From Desulfobacterales bacterium (GTDB lineage: Bacteria; Desulfobacterota; Desulfobacteria; Desulfobacterales; JAHDSC01): a stretch of DNA of 64,000 bases. The stretch lies in contig JAFGES010000128.1 in NCBI GenBank assembly GCA_016931455.1, positions 40,216 to 104,215 on the forward strand, read 5' to 3'. The notes under the pieces are model-generated. The model saw nothing but the letters and a program-made list of their open reading frames with translations, searched no databases and was not told where the DNA came from. Position numbers and translations under genes: made by a program. Position 1 is the first letter of the stretch. Each line of letters opens with the position of its first letter. Below are positions 35,653 to 43,749 of the stretch, piece by piece.

Positions 35653-36741
35653 TCACACTCTTATTCTGTTTTTTTTACCTATCCATGCAAAATCGCGGGA
35701 AACGGAGATATAGTTTTCCAAAGAATCAAAAGGATATTTGTCAATTTCCACAAGTCCGTCTTTTTCAATAAAAAATGACGTGGAGTCTGAAAATCCTATT
35801 GTTTTTCCTATAAACTGGAGGGTATCGGGGAAAAAAGGCGTAATGTGAGAAGGATCCCTGTAAAAATCGCCACTTCCAACAAAAATATTTCTTGGGTTGG
35901 GTGTTTCCAATATGCAAATTCCGTCCTTTTTTAAAACCCTTAAAACTTCTCTTAAAAATTTTACTCTTAAGTTTATATCTATATGCTCTATTACATGGAA
36001 AGCTGTAATTATATGGAAAGTGTCATTCTTTGTTTTTTTTAAAAAATTAAAAATATCTGCTTTTACAGCGTTTAAATTGTTGTCTTTAATCCGGTTAAGA
36101 AAAAAATCATTTATCTCTACGCCCAATGCGGATACTCCATGTTCTTCCAAAATTTCAAGCCATTCTCCTCTGCCGCACCCCAGATCCACAGCCTTTATCA
36201 ATTCTATTTCAAACTTTTTCAAAACATCTGAAACAACGGGTGAATAGATTTTAAATTTTATTTTTATTTCTTCTTCTTTTCCCCTGAAATGCTCTTCAAA
36301 TTCTGCGTATTCTTTTGGTGATAAGCCTGTAAGTTTTGTGGTAGTTTTATGATGACAAAAATGTGTTAATGAAAACATTGCGGACTTTAGTTTTTCCGTA
36401 AATCTTTTCAGTTTAAATTTATATAAATTTTTATTCAGCAAGATAGATTTTTTCAGTCCGATAATTTTCACACCTGCTTTTTTACCTTCATTAGAATATC
36501 TCAGTAGAATTATAATATCCTCTTTTGTCAGTTCACCTTTTCTTAATTTTGATAAATAAAAATGTTTACCAATTGGATCCGGCTCTCTATTAAGAACGAA
36601 TTTAAATGCATGATATATAAATTCCTCATTAGAACAGCATAGAAGATTCTTCAACTCAATATTTACAGGCAATTTTCTCTGTTCTTTTCTAACAGCTTTA
36701 AGCAAGCTTTTTTTTGTCAACATATTCTGTTCTCTACCCAT
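35653..36741 (-). CDS. DUF4214 plus class I SAM-dependent methyltransferase
   Basis: A 362-residue protein. Residues about 30-95 form a DUF4214-like module (F-K-F-V-L-N-R-E-P-D-P-I-G-K-H-F-Y, with L-L-R-Y-S-N-E-G), the same module found at the N-terminus of the giant protein. Residues about 150-330 are a Rossmann methyltransferase: V-D-L-G-C-G-R-G-E-W, L-G-V-E-I-N, and F-H-V-I-E-H-I. The combination is known in glycan-modifying gene clusters, where it methylates or caps sugars; the substrate here is unknown. The gene is AT-rich and cotranscribed with the double glycosyltransferase. A second ATG six codons on is a possible start. Confidence 0.8.
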   Translation of the reverse strand: MGREQNMLTKKSLLKAVRKEQRKLPVNIELKNLLCCSNEEFIYHAFKFVLNREPDPIGKHFYLSKLRKGELTKEDIIILLRYSNEGKKAGVKIIGLKKSILLNKNLYKFKLKRFTEKLKSAMFSLTHFCHHKTTTKLTGLSPKEYAEFEEHFRGKEEEIKIKFKIYSPVVSDVLKKFEIELIKAVDLGCGRGEWLEILEEHGVSALGVEINDFFLNRIKDNNLNAVKADIFNFLKKTKNDTFHIITAFHVIEHIDINLRVKFLREVLRVLKKDGICILETPNPRNIFVGSGDFYRDPSHITPFFPDTLQFIGKTIGFSDSTSFFIEKDGLVEIDKYPFDSLENYISVSRDFAWIGKKNRIRV

Positions 36742-36853
36742 GTCCGCGGCATAATAAAGATTTGAAATCTGTTTTCCAATAAAAATTATGAGAGCCTCAT
36801 GTCTTTGGCTCTATTTATCAAAATCCGGCTTGATCCGACCATACCGGGAATCG

Positions 36854-38191
36854 TCATCGACCCGGAACCTCATTCGGAGAATCCGACTGAAAATCAACCT
36901 GTCCCATGGCACGATGCAACTCTGCCAGAGCCAACCGGCAGTCGAGCAGGGACTGGCTTTTTCCGGACTCCGCCCTGGCAAGCATTGCTTGGGCGTCAAG
37001 GACCTGGGAGGTTGTTCCGATCCTTGCATTAAATCTTTTTTTCTGCCGTGAGTAGTTCTCTTGGGAGGCAACCAGAGCCTTTTCCACGGAAACAAGCCGA
37101 TTTCGGGTCTCCGCAAGGAAGTGAAAGGCGACGCCGACCTGCTCTTTTATTTCCATCTCGGTCTGTTGTTTCTCTGTCTTGATCCGTTTGATTTCAAGTA
37201 GGTAACGATTGTTTTCATAGTAGGCCGTTCCTCCGTCAAACAGATTCATCTGGACAGATACCCCGGCACTCCAGTAAGTATTATGCCGGTCGCTGAGGTA
37301 AATTGAAGTCTCGTCATACTGTTTGTCGGCATCATAGAGGCCGACTTCGAGGTTCACTCTAGGATAATAGCGCCCCTTTGCAATGGCAGCGTCCTTTTCC
37401 GTCAATTTTGTCTGCAAATTGAGCAGTCGGATTTCAGGGCGGTTTGCCAGTGCCTGCCCTATGCAGTGATCCAAATCCATGACAAGATCATTGGCCGGCG
37501 CCTCAAACAGATCGTCAAATTCAACCGGATCGGCAAGCCCTATGAGACGTTTAAGCCTTTCAGAGTACCTGTAAATAGAGGTTTGCGTCTTCCATAGGCT
37601 CTGTTTTGCTTCCTCAAGATCCGCCTCCGCCTGGAGCACATAGACATAGGGAGCCATTTTCCGGTTACTGAATGCCCCGGCGGCAGCAAGGTCAGACTCA
37701 AGCCGTCTGATTCTCCGGGTTATACTTGTGACATCGTACCGTGTTTTCAGCAGCTCAAAAAAGGCGGCCTTGATCTGGTAGATGAAATCGAGCTTTTGCA
37801 GTTCCAGTTGGGCCTGTTGATACTCGCTGCCGAGCTTTGCCCGCTCAAACCGATTCTTGTACTCAAATCCTGCAAAGATCACCTGGGTCATCCGTATGTT
37901 TACCACTTCGTTCTTTTGGTCGATGTAATCTTCGTCAACCGAACCTGAAGCGTATTCGCTGAAAATCCGGCTGTGGGAATAGCCGGTGGAAATCGACGGA
38001 AAAAATCGTCCCCGTTGCGCCTTTACGTCCATTTCGGCCTGGTCGATCCTGATGTCCCCACTTTGGAGCAGAGGGCTGTGCTTAAGGCCGTATTCAATGC
38101 TTTTTTTAAGGGAAAAGATCTCGGCAGCCCCTGAGACCGAAGCAAACAACAATACCACCAAACAACATACGATACATTTTCTATTTATCAA
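36854..38191 (-). CDS. TolC family outer-membrane efflux channel
   Basis: A 445-residue protein. A signal peptide (I-V-C-C-L-V-V-L-L-F-A-S-V-S-G-A-A) spans about residues 6-22. Two repeated OEP units follow, with the helical coiled-coil parts (for example L-E-L-Q-K-L-D-F-I-Y-Q-I-K and L-A-N-R-P-E-I-R-L-L-N-L-Q) and V-S-V-Q-M-N-L-F-D-G-G. It should form the outer-membrane exit duct. The T1SS operon has no TolC of its own, so this is the obvious partner for the HlyD adaptor, although it sits in the Wzm/Wzt operon. Its start overlaps the preceding gene by 11 bases. Confidence 0.88.
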   Translation of the reverse strand: MINRKCIVCCLVVLLFASVSGAAEIFSLKKSIEYGLKHSPLLQSGDIRIDQAEMDVKAQRGRFFPSISTGYSHSRIFSEYASGSVDEDYIDQKNEVVNIRMTQVIFAGFEYKNRFERAKLGSEYQQAQLELQKLDFIYQIKAAFFELLKTRYDVTSITRRIRRLESDLAAAGAFSNRKMAPYVYVLQAEADLEEAKQSLWKTQTSIYRYSERLKRLIGLADPVEFDDLFEAPANDLVMDLDHCIGQALANRPEIRLLNLQTKLTEKDAAIAKGRYYPRVNLEVGLYDADKQYDETSIYLSDRHNTYWSAGVSVQMNLFDGGTAYYENNRYLLEIKRIKTEKQQTEMEIKEQVGVAFHFLAETRNRLVSVEKALVASQENYSRQKKRFNARIGTTSQVLDAQAMLARAESGKSQSLLDCRLALAELHRAMGQVDFQSDSPNEVPGR

Positions 38192-38594
38192 ACCCGTTCT
38201 CCGTCATTAATTCAGATTTTAGCCATAAGTTGGTATAAAAATCAGACAACTCCATTGAGCGCAAAATTTTCCAGGACTCAAGGCCTTTCCTCCATTGTTT
38301 TTCCGCAATGTCGGCAACAAAGGGTGCTCCCGGAATTTTCCTGTGGAGCAGCTCCCTGTTGATGAAAATAAAATCGATAATGGCCCTGACCGCCATCATT
38401 TTTGCAACCATTCTCACGGGAAAATCCTGTTTTACGACATGACGTTCAAACCTTTCCGGTGAGGCCTCCCTTGCTAAGACAAAATCTGCGGTATTACGCG
38501 TTGTTAATACAATGTACATGTGGGCAAGATATTGCCTCTGCCCCAAGGCAAGGGATCGATACCACTCAAGAAACGCCTGGATAGGATTTTTCAT
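38181..38594 (-). CDS. Hypothetical protein between Wzt and TolC
   Basis: A 137-residue protein from the ATG at 38594 (M-K-N-P-I-Q-A-F-L-E-W-Y-R-S-L). A start 30 codons upstream is open but would overlap the wzt gene by 62 bases and add an unlikely basic leader. It has no signal peptide or clear membrane segment, and is probably helical (Y-L-A-H-M-Y-I-V-L-T-T-R-N-T-A-D-F-V-L). It ends N-G-F-D-K. I do not recognise the family. Its end overlaps tolC by 11 bases and it follows wzt by 28 bases, so it is surely cotranscribed with both, and may serve export or glycan transfer. Confidence 0.6.
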   Translation of the reverse strand: MKNPIQAFLEWYRSLALGQRQYLAHMYIVLTTRNTADFVLAREASPERFERHVVKQDFPVRMVAKMMAVRAIIDFIFINRELLHRKIPGAPFVADIAEKQWRKGLESWKILRSMELSDFYTNLWLKSELMTENGFDK

Positions 38595-38622
38595 AAAAAA
38601 CCTTATCGTAATAAAACGTTTA

Positions 38623-39882
38623 TCATGCCGTTGAGTCGTTTTCCGAGGATATCCCAGGAGTGGGCAAAAATGAAGCGCTTCCATTTTTCATATACAGATT
38701 CGGCGTCAACCGAACCAAACCGTTAAAAACATGTCCTCCTCCGCAAACAACCTCAAACACAGCGCCTTTGTCAATCCAGTGATAACATTCATCAATATGG
38801 GTTGAACAGGTGTGGATTGCTGCTGTAATAGAGTATTTACCCGGCCCTATATTAAACTCTTTGAAGGCATAGGTTATAATAATAGTCTCTTCTTTTTTAA
38901 TACTTATCCGTTTTTTGAGGTGATAGGAATTTGTTCCATATATGTCTTGTCCGAACTTATCCCGGATTAAAATTCCCAGGGTCAAATTTTCCACACTCTC
39001 CCGGCCAAAGAGACGAACAACGATCTTAAACGGGCGGCCGCTGATGAAAATTTCTGAAACGGTATCGTTTTCATCAACCAAAGAGACGTGGTCGATCATG
39101 ACCTTACGATTACCATATCCTGACGATGGTTCTTCATTCCGATATCTGATCTCATCACCTCTGGATTTGCGTGCGATTAAAAAATTGTATTGATTGATGA
39201 TTGTCTCAGGATCAGCCTTGTCAACCAACCTGCCCTGCTCCAGCAAAACAGCCTGATCACATAAAAGTTTTACGGCGTTCATGTCGTGGGAAACGAACAC
39301 AATGGAGCCGCCGTTCTCCTTAAACCCCTTGATTTTTTTTATGCATTTCTGCTGAAAATAGGCATCTCCCACAGAAAGAGCCTCATCCACGACAAAGGCT
39401 TTTGGGTCGGCGTGGATGGCAACTGAAAAGGCCAGCCGCATGACCATGCCCGATGAATAGGTCTTTATGGGTTCCTTGATAAACTCATTAAGCTCTGTAA
39501 AAGCGATGATTTTATCGAGCCGCTCATCGATTTCCCGGCGGGACAGCCCGAGATAGGTGGCATTGTGAATGATATTGTCAATTCCTGAAAATTCTGCATT
39601 AAAGCCCGTGCCAAGTTCCAAAAGTCCCGTGATTTTTCCGGCAATATGCACCGTCCCGGTATCGGGAATCAAAATACCGGTCAACAGTTTGAGAATGGTT
39701 GATTTCCCGGCGCCGTTTTCCCCTACAATACCGAGGGTTTCCCCTTCCCGGACTTCAAAACTGACATCGCTGACGGCCTGAAACTCCTTATGGAAACAGG
39801 ATCTTAAAACGATTTCCTTTAACCGGTCCGAGGGTCTCCGATAAAGCTTGAATGTTTTTGAAATATTTTCAACAAAGATCAT
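38623..39882 (-). CDS. wzt: Polysaccharide ABC exporter, ATP-binding subunit (Wzt-like)
   Basis: A 419-residue protein. The ATPase domain (1-240) has the usual export-type features: G-E-N-G-A-G-K-S-T (Walker A), T-G-L-L-E-L-G-T-G-F, the signature Y-S-S-G-M-V-M-R-L-A-F, and V-V-D-E-A-L-S-V-G-D (Walker B). Residues about 260-400 form a C-terminal beta-sandwich of the Wzt glycan-binding type (N-L-T-L-G-I-L-I-R-D, Y-G-T-N-S-Y). Such domains recognise the capped end of O-antigen chains. With the Wzm-like permease at 41261 it should move a lipid-linked glycan across the inner membrane. Its start overlaps the preceding glycosyltransferase gene (ATGA). Confidence 0.9.
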   Translation of the reverse strand: MIFVENISKTFKLYRRPSDRLKEIVLRSCFHKEFQAVSDVSFEVREGETLGIVGENGAGKSTILKLLTGILIPDTGTVHIAGKITGLLELGTGFNAEFSGIDNIIHNATYLGLSRREIDERLDKIIAFTELNEFIKEPIKTYSSGMVMRLAFSVAIHADPKAFVVDEALSVGDAYFQQKCIKKIKGFKENGGSIVFVSHDMNAVKLLCDQAVLLEQGRLVDKADPETIINQYNFLIARKSRGDEIRYRNEEPSSGYGNRKVMIDHVSLVDENDTVSEIFISGRPFKIVVRLFGRESVENLTLGILIRDKFGQDIYGTNSYHLKKRISIKKEETIIITYAFKEFNIGPGKYSITAAIHTCSTHIDECYHWIDKGAVFEVVCGGGHVFNGLVRLTPNLYMKNGSASFLPTPGISSENDSTA

Positions 39883-41018
39883 TTTACCACGGCTTTAAAG
39901 AGATCAAGGGTTTGCATAGCCGTTTGATCCCATGAAAAATTGGTTGCTTGGTTAAAGCCCTCTTGGACAAGATGGGTCCTGAATTGAGAGTCATAAACAA
40001 GGGTTTCAATTGCCCGAACCACATCATCACTGTCTGCCGGATCGATCAAAAGAGCCGCTTTTCCTGCAACTTCGGGCATACTGGCAGCATCCGAGCAGAT
40101 GACAGGGCATCCGCAGGCCATAGCCTCAATAATCGGCAACCCGAATCCTTCATATAGGCTGGGGTAGATCAAGGTCAATGCACCTGAATACAGACGGGCC
40201 AGTGATTCTTCGTCAATATAACCTGTCTGATAAATAAAAGATCCCATGTTATGACGTGCCGCTATCTCAAGCCATGGCTTATCTCCCCAGCCATTCCATC
40301 CCGTCAGAACCAAGGGAATTTTATCATGCATCCGTCCCAACGCCCGAATGATAATCTCTATATTTTTACGTGGCTCAAGTGTACCCACAAACAATAAATA
40401 ATTATCCGGCAAAGACAGTTTTCTTTTGGTCTCTTTGATTTGTTGCTCGGAACGTTGATAAAAAAACGGATCAGGTGCTTCAGGAATGACGGTTATCCGG
40501 CTTTCATCGATGGACAGGGTATCACAAACGTCATTTTTAATAAACCGGGAAGGGACTATCAGATGAGATGCTTCATGAATTCTTCGATGGAAAAAAAAAT
40601 CTGAAAACCAGACCCTTTCTTTTGGGTGACACTTTCTAAAATGAATTAAAGAAAGATCGTGCAATGTAAAGACCTGCGGAACGCTTTGCCTGATTAATGA
40701 AGGGGTAAAAGCGGTTTCATGGTAAAGGTTATATGCCGTTTTTCGGCACTGCCGGTTCAGTTTGTGTTCATACCATAACCAGCGAGCAGCCCGCATCCCG
40801 AAAACTACCGGATCAGGCAGCGCTCTCACGGCCTGGCTGGCCAGTTGATATTTATCCGAGTCTGCCGAAGGGGGCATAGCGGCCGTCGATTGATTGCCGT
40901 TAAAATAGTACAGCTCCACCTCGTTTATTCGCTCCATGGCACTATAGAGGTTGCGCAGATATCGTGCAATCCCGGTCAGCAGACCGGTCATGGGGATTGC
41001 ATCCACTAAAATCTTCAT
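39879..41018 (-). CDS. Glycosyltransferase family 4
   Basis: A 379-residue protein. It opens with the acceptor-domain D-A-I-P-M-T-G-L-L-T-G-I-A-R-Y and continues with T-L-H-D-L-S-L-I-H. The donor domain shows F-V-G-T-L-E-P-R-K-N-I, then L-T-G-W-N-G-W-G, and Y-P-S-L-Y-E-G-F-G-L-P-I-I-E-A-M-A, the E-x7-E-type catalytic motif. It resembles mannosyl- or rhamnosyl-transferases of LPS O-chain loci, and fits an exported glycan together with Wzm/Wzt. It overlaps wzt by four bases and follows the small membrane gene by three. Confidence 0.9.
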   Translation of the reverse strand: MKILVDAIPMTGLLTGIARYLRNLYSAMERINEVELYYFNGNQSTAAMPPSADSDKYQLASQAVRALPDPVVFGMRAARWLWYEHKLNRQCRKTAYNLYHETAFTPSLIRQSVPQVFTLHDLSLIHFRKCHPKERVWFSDFFFHRRIHEASHLIVPSRFIKNDVCDTLSIDESRITVIPEAPDPFFYQRSEQQIKETKRKLSLPDNYLLFVGTLEPRKNIEIIIRALGRMHDKIPLVLTGWNGWGDKPWLEIAARHNMGSFIYQTGYIDEESLARLYSGALTLIYPSLYEGFGLPIIEAMACGCPVICSDAASMPEVAGKAALLIDPADSDDVVRAIETLVYDSQFRTHLVQEGFNQATNFSWDQTAMQTLDLFKAVVK

Positions 41019-41021
41019 ACC

Positions 41022-41264
41022 TCAATCTCCAACTGCAGGAAAACAACAGATCGAAATGGTCTCTCTCGCTGAAGGCAAGCTTCCCCTTTTGATAGAAGCA
41101 TCCCTTTTTATCGCAGGATAAAAGTAAAAAACACCGGCAAGAAAAATAAGATTCAACATCAGCAACAGGTACAGCCGGACTCCGGATGCGATTTTTCGCC
41201 GGATCAAAAAAAGGCCGGCAAAAAATAAGCCTGTCCAACATAAAAGAAACAAAGGTTCCATCAT
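41022..41264 (-). CDS. Small two-helix membrane protein in the Wzm/Wzt operon
   Basis: An 80-residue protein. Two hydrophobic segments (about 4-20 L-F-L-L-C-W-T-G-L-F-F-A-G-L-F-L and 30-48 L-Y-L-L-L-M-L-N-L-I-F-L-A-G-V-F-Y-F-Y) flank a basic loop, R-R-K-I-A-S-G. Its start codon overlaps the stop of wzm by 4 bases and it ends three bases before the next glycosyltransferase, so it is in tight operon context and likely translated. No family is recognised. Confidence 0.55.
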   Translation of the reverse strand: MMEPLFLLCWTGLFFAGLFLIRRKIASGVRLYLLLMLNLIFLAGVFYFYPAIKRDASIKRGSLPSARETISICCFPAVGD

Positions 41265-42037
41265 AAAAAATCCCTTATATCCTTTTCTAGATGACGAAAA
41301 AGCACAAAGGAAAAAAATAATAATACATGAGTGATCACCGTCAATTGAATAAGTGCATGAAAGGGAGGATAGTCGTCAAACACAAATATCCTCTGGTATG
41401 ACTGGATGATTATACAGGCCGGATTGTAGGCCATCAGCCTTCGAACAACTCCGGGAAGGATATCGAAGACATAAACAATAGGCGTAAACCAGAACCAGAG
41501 TTGAAGAATCACCCCGGTTATTTCACGCACATCCCGAATAAAAACATTTAAGACCGCCGCAAAGAGACCGAGGCTCATGGCAAGCAGTTGTTGAAGGTAG
41601 TAAAGAAACGGTAACAGCATCAACTCTCTATGAAATTCATGCCCTTGAAACGCTAGAATCACAAAAAAAACAAGCATGGAGATAAAATAGGTAATGCTCT
41701 CCGACAAGTTAATGTGTATCATCAGCGACGGAAGAGAGGTGTTGACCTTGGTAATGATATGCTTTTTATCGATGAATGCGGATGCACAACGGCTTATCGT
41801 ACTTGAGAAAGCCGTCCATGGGATGAGGCCTGCGGCAAGGTAGATGCCATAGGCATTGATTTCCGATGTCCCTGGAAGACGTGCCCCCATGATCTTGCCG
41901 AAAATAACAATGTAAATAAAAAGATTTACAACGGGCCAGATAATGGCCCACAAGGATCCAAGGACTGAACCGGCAAAACGTTCCGCAAAATCGCGTTTGG
42001 TTATTTCTATAATAAAGGAGGCATTTAGAGTTGACAA
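41261..42037 (-). CDS. wzm: Polysaccharide ABC exporter, permease subunit (Wzm-like)
   Basis: A 258-residue protein of ABC-2 type with about six membrane helices. It has the N-terminal amphipathic D-F-A-E-R-F-A-G-S-V-L-G-S-L-W-A motif that precedes the first helix in Wzm/KpsM proteins, and P-G-V-V-R-R-L-M-A-Y-N-P near the C-terminus, as in family members. It forms the channel for the Wzt ATPase. It heads the operon wzm - small protein - glycosyltransferase - wzt - unknown - tolC. Confidence 0.9.
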   Translation of the reverse strand: MSTLNASFIIEITKRDFAERFAGSVLGSLWAIIWPVVNLFIYIVIFGKIMGARLPGTSEINAYGIYLAAGLIPWTAFSSTISRCASAFIDKKHIITKVNTSLPSLMIHINLSESITYFISMLVFFVILAFQGHEFHRELMLLPFLYYLQQLLAMSLGLFAAVLNVFIRDVREITGVILQLWFWFTPIVYVFDILPGVVRRLMAYNPACIIIQSYQRIFVFDDYPPFHALIQLTVITHVLLFFSFVLFRHLEKDIRDFL

Positions 42038-42253
42038 ACTTTACCTCACTTTCATTTTTGCGACATCATTCGCATTATAAGATGCTTCCCAACCCAGAAC
42101 ACTCCTATCCTTAGCAGGATTAGCACGAATCTGATTGAACATCTTTAATACATCAGGGGATAAAATTGCAAGGGGATAAAACTATTAGTTATCAAAATTT
42201 GTCTCGTTGGACACGATTCAAACTCGATTTGCAAAATAAAAAAATTGGATATT
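42038..42253. other. Gap with an unidentified coding-like remnant
   Basis: On the minus strand, about 42180-42050, a short open stretch reads L-S-P-D-V-L-K-M-F-N-Q-I-R-A-N-P-A-K and ends ...A-N-D-V-A-K-M-K-V-R before a stop. It looks protein-like but has two stops just upstream and no start, so it may be the tail of a lost gene. Nothing else is seen apart from a short direct repeat (TATCCCC twice). Confidence 0.3.
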
Positions 42254-43642
42254 TTAAGAAGAAACGAGGAATGATTTCAGATTAACAGGTAGGAAAAGGT
42301 TCTGATCTAAAATTATTTCCAATGACGCCGTAGCCTCTCCAGCAGAGATCTCCACTTGATACATCTCGTGATTGACAAGGGTCATGCTGAAATGTCCGGC
42401 ATTGTCGGTAACCATCTTCTTTACAATTTCATGATCCGATTTGCGAAAAACAACCACAGAGGCCGATCCATGGCCTTCACCAGGCGAATATATCTTGTTT
42501 CCGTCGTTATCGGAATAAACAACACCATATATAGCGGCCTGCGCCTCATCATCATCAACAGCAGCCACGCCCGCATCCAGAACGGACCCGACAATTTCTA
42601 TCTGGTCGTCAACAGAAGCAAAAGCTATTCCAATCCCGCCATCACTTGTTCCAAGAGAAAACACACCCCCTCTTTCGGGAACAGCCTTGAGTTCCTCACG
42701 AATCAGGGATGAAAAAACTGCGCCGGCAATTTGTTCAGACGTCTCATTAACGGGGTGTGCAATCACGGCAACGGATTCAGTGAGCTCAAAGCCGTCATAT
42801 CCCATATCCAATGCTCGAAGCAAAGGAGTGGAAGCCGCAGACCATAATGAATCTTCCCCTAAATCAACCAATTGTCTTGAATAACTTTGTGCAGATTCAG
42901 CAAGGATCGAATCGTCCATAAGAGGCGGATATGCCTTATACCATTCGGAAAGAAAATCGAGATTATTATCTAAAAGTTCGATGAGGCTGACACCAAGATA
43001 GGCTGCGACGCTAACCGGCTGGAAGCGCACCTGATTTACCATAGTCAGTATCTGTACCTCAGACTTGAGCCGGGAAGATCCGAAAAAGAAGGTGACAAAA
43101 TAGGCATTTTGCATGCGACCGTCCAACGCCTGCACACCGGGCTTCACATAAACTCCGATACGATTAAAATCATTACTAAGAAGATACGGCTGTTCAACAC
43201 TGTCCGGGTTAAGCTCCTGTCTCAGCATGTTTTCAACGATGATACGAAAGGCTGATTTCAGCGGTATAAAATTAAAAAAACAAACTACTGCGCCTGTCTT
43301 TCCCGTCCTGGCATAATCATGTTCCGGAGGAATTAAAGACTCGGAAATCTCTTCATCTAAGCTGTTTTGGACCTCGGCCCTGAAACATAAAAAATTATCC
43401 ATGGTATAGGGCTCATAGGATGTCTTGAGCCAGGGAAGGTTTTGGGCAAGTTCAATCCGGTCATACCCAAGAGCCTCCGCACGGGTAAAAGGATCAAGCC
43501 TTATTTCATTGACCAGTTCTAAAAGATACGCCACATCTTGCTCTGCAGCTGAAACCCAAGAGACAAAAGATGTAAGAAAAAAGGAAGTAAGAAAAAAGAT
43601 GCATCCAAAACATTTTATTTTTTTCGGTATTTTTTTTATCAT
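42254..43642 (-). CDS. Secreted protein with two CAP (SCP-like) domains
   Basis: A 462-residue protein from the ATG at 43642, giving a signal peptide (basic start, then F-F-L-T-S-F-F-L-T-S-F-V-S-W-V-S-A-A). Earlier starts (TTG at 43693, ATG at 43672) are possible. Two CAP/SCP-like domains follow: the first begins L-L-E-L-V-N-E-I-R-L-D-P (about 40), the second L-T-M-V-N-Q-V-R-F-Q-P (about 200). Both are divergent and their usual active-site histidines are not obvious. The C-terminal 75 residues (G-V-V-Y-S-D-N-D-G-N-K-I-Y-S-P-G-E-G-H-G) form an SdrD-like or carboxypeptidase-regulatory beta-sandwich. It is probably a periplasmic or cell-surface binding protein. Confidence 0.7.
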   Translation of the reverse strand: MIKKIPKKIKCFGCIFFLTSFFLTSFVSWVSAAEQDVAYLLELVNEIRLDPFTRAEALGYDRIELAQNLPWLKTSYEPYTMDNFLCFRAEVQNSLDEEISESLIPPEHDYARTGKTGAVVCFFNFIPLKSAFRIIVENMLRQELNPDSVEQPYLLSNDFNRIGVYVKPGVQALDGRMQNAYFVTFFFGSSRLKSEVQILTMVNQVRFQPVSVAAYLGVSLIELLDNNLDFLSEWYKAYPPLMDDSILAESAQSYSRQLVDLGEDSLWSAASTPLLRALDMGYDGFELTESVAVIAHPVNETSEQIAGAVFSSLIREELKAVPERGGVFSLGTSDGGIGIAFASVDDQIEIVGSVLDAGVAAVDDDEAQAAIYGVVYSDNDGNKIYSPGEGHGSASVVVFRKSDHEIVKKMVTDNAGHFSMTLVNHEMYQVEISAGEATASLEIILDQNLFLPVNLKSFLVSS

Positions 43643-43749
43643 GATTTCTGTTATAAGCAATAAATATGCCATTTCATCCCATCTAAAAATCAAGCCTTAA
43701 AAGCTTTTTGCCTGTTTAGATCTGACCAAAACTTGTCAAATCCAAACAG

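Noticed and set aside
38595..38684. Longer start for the unknown gene between wzt and tolC
   Set aside because: It would overlap wzt by 62 bases and adds a basic leader unlike the rest. The internal ATG at 38594 fits the operon spacing.
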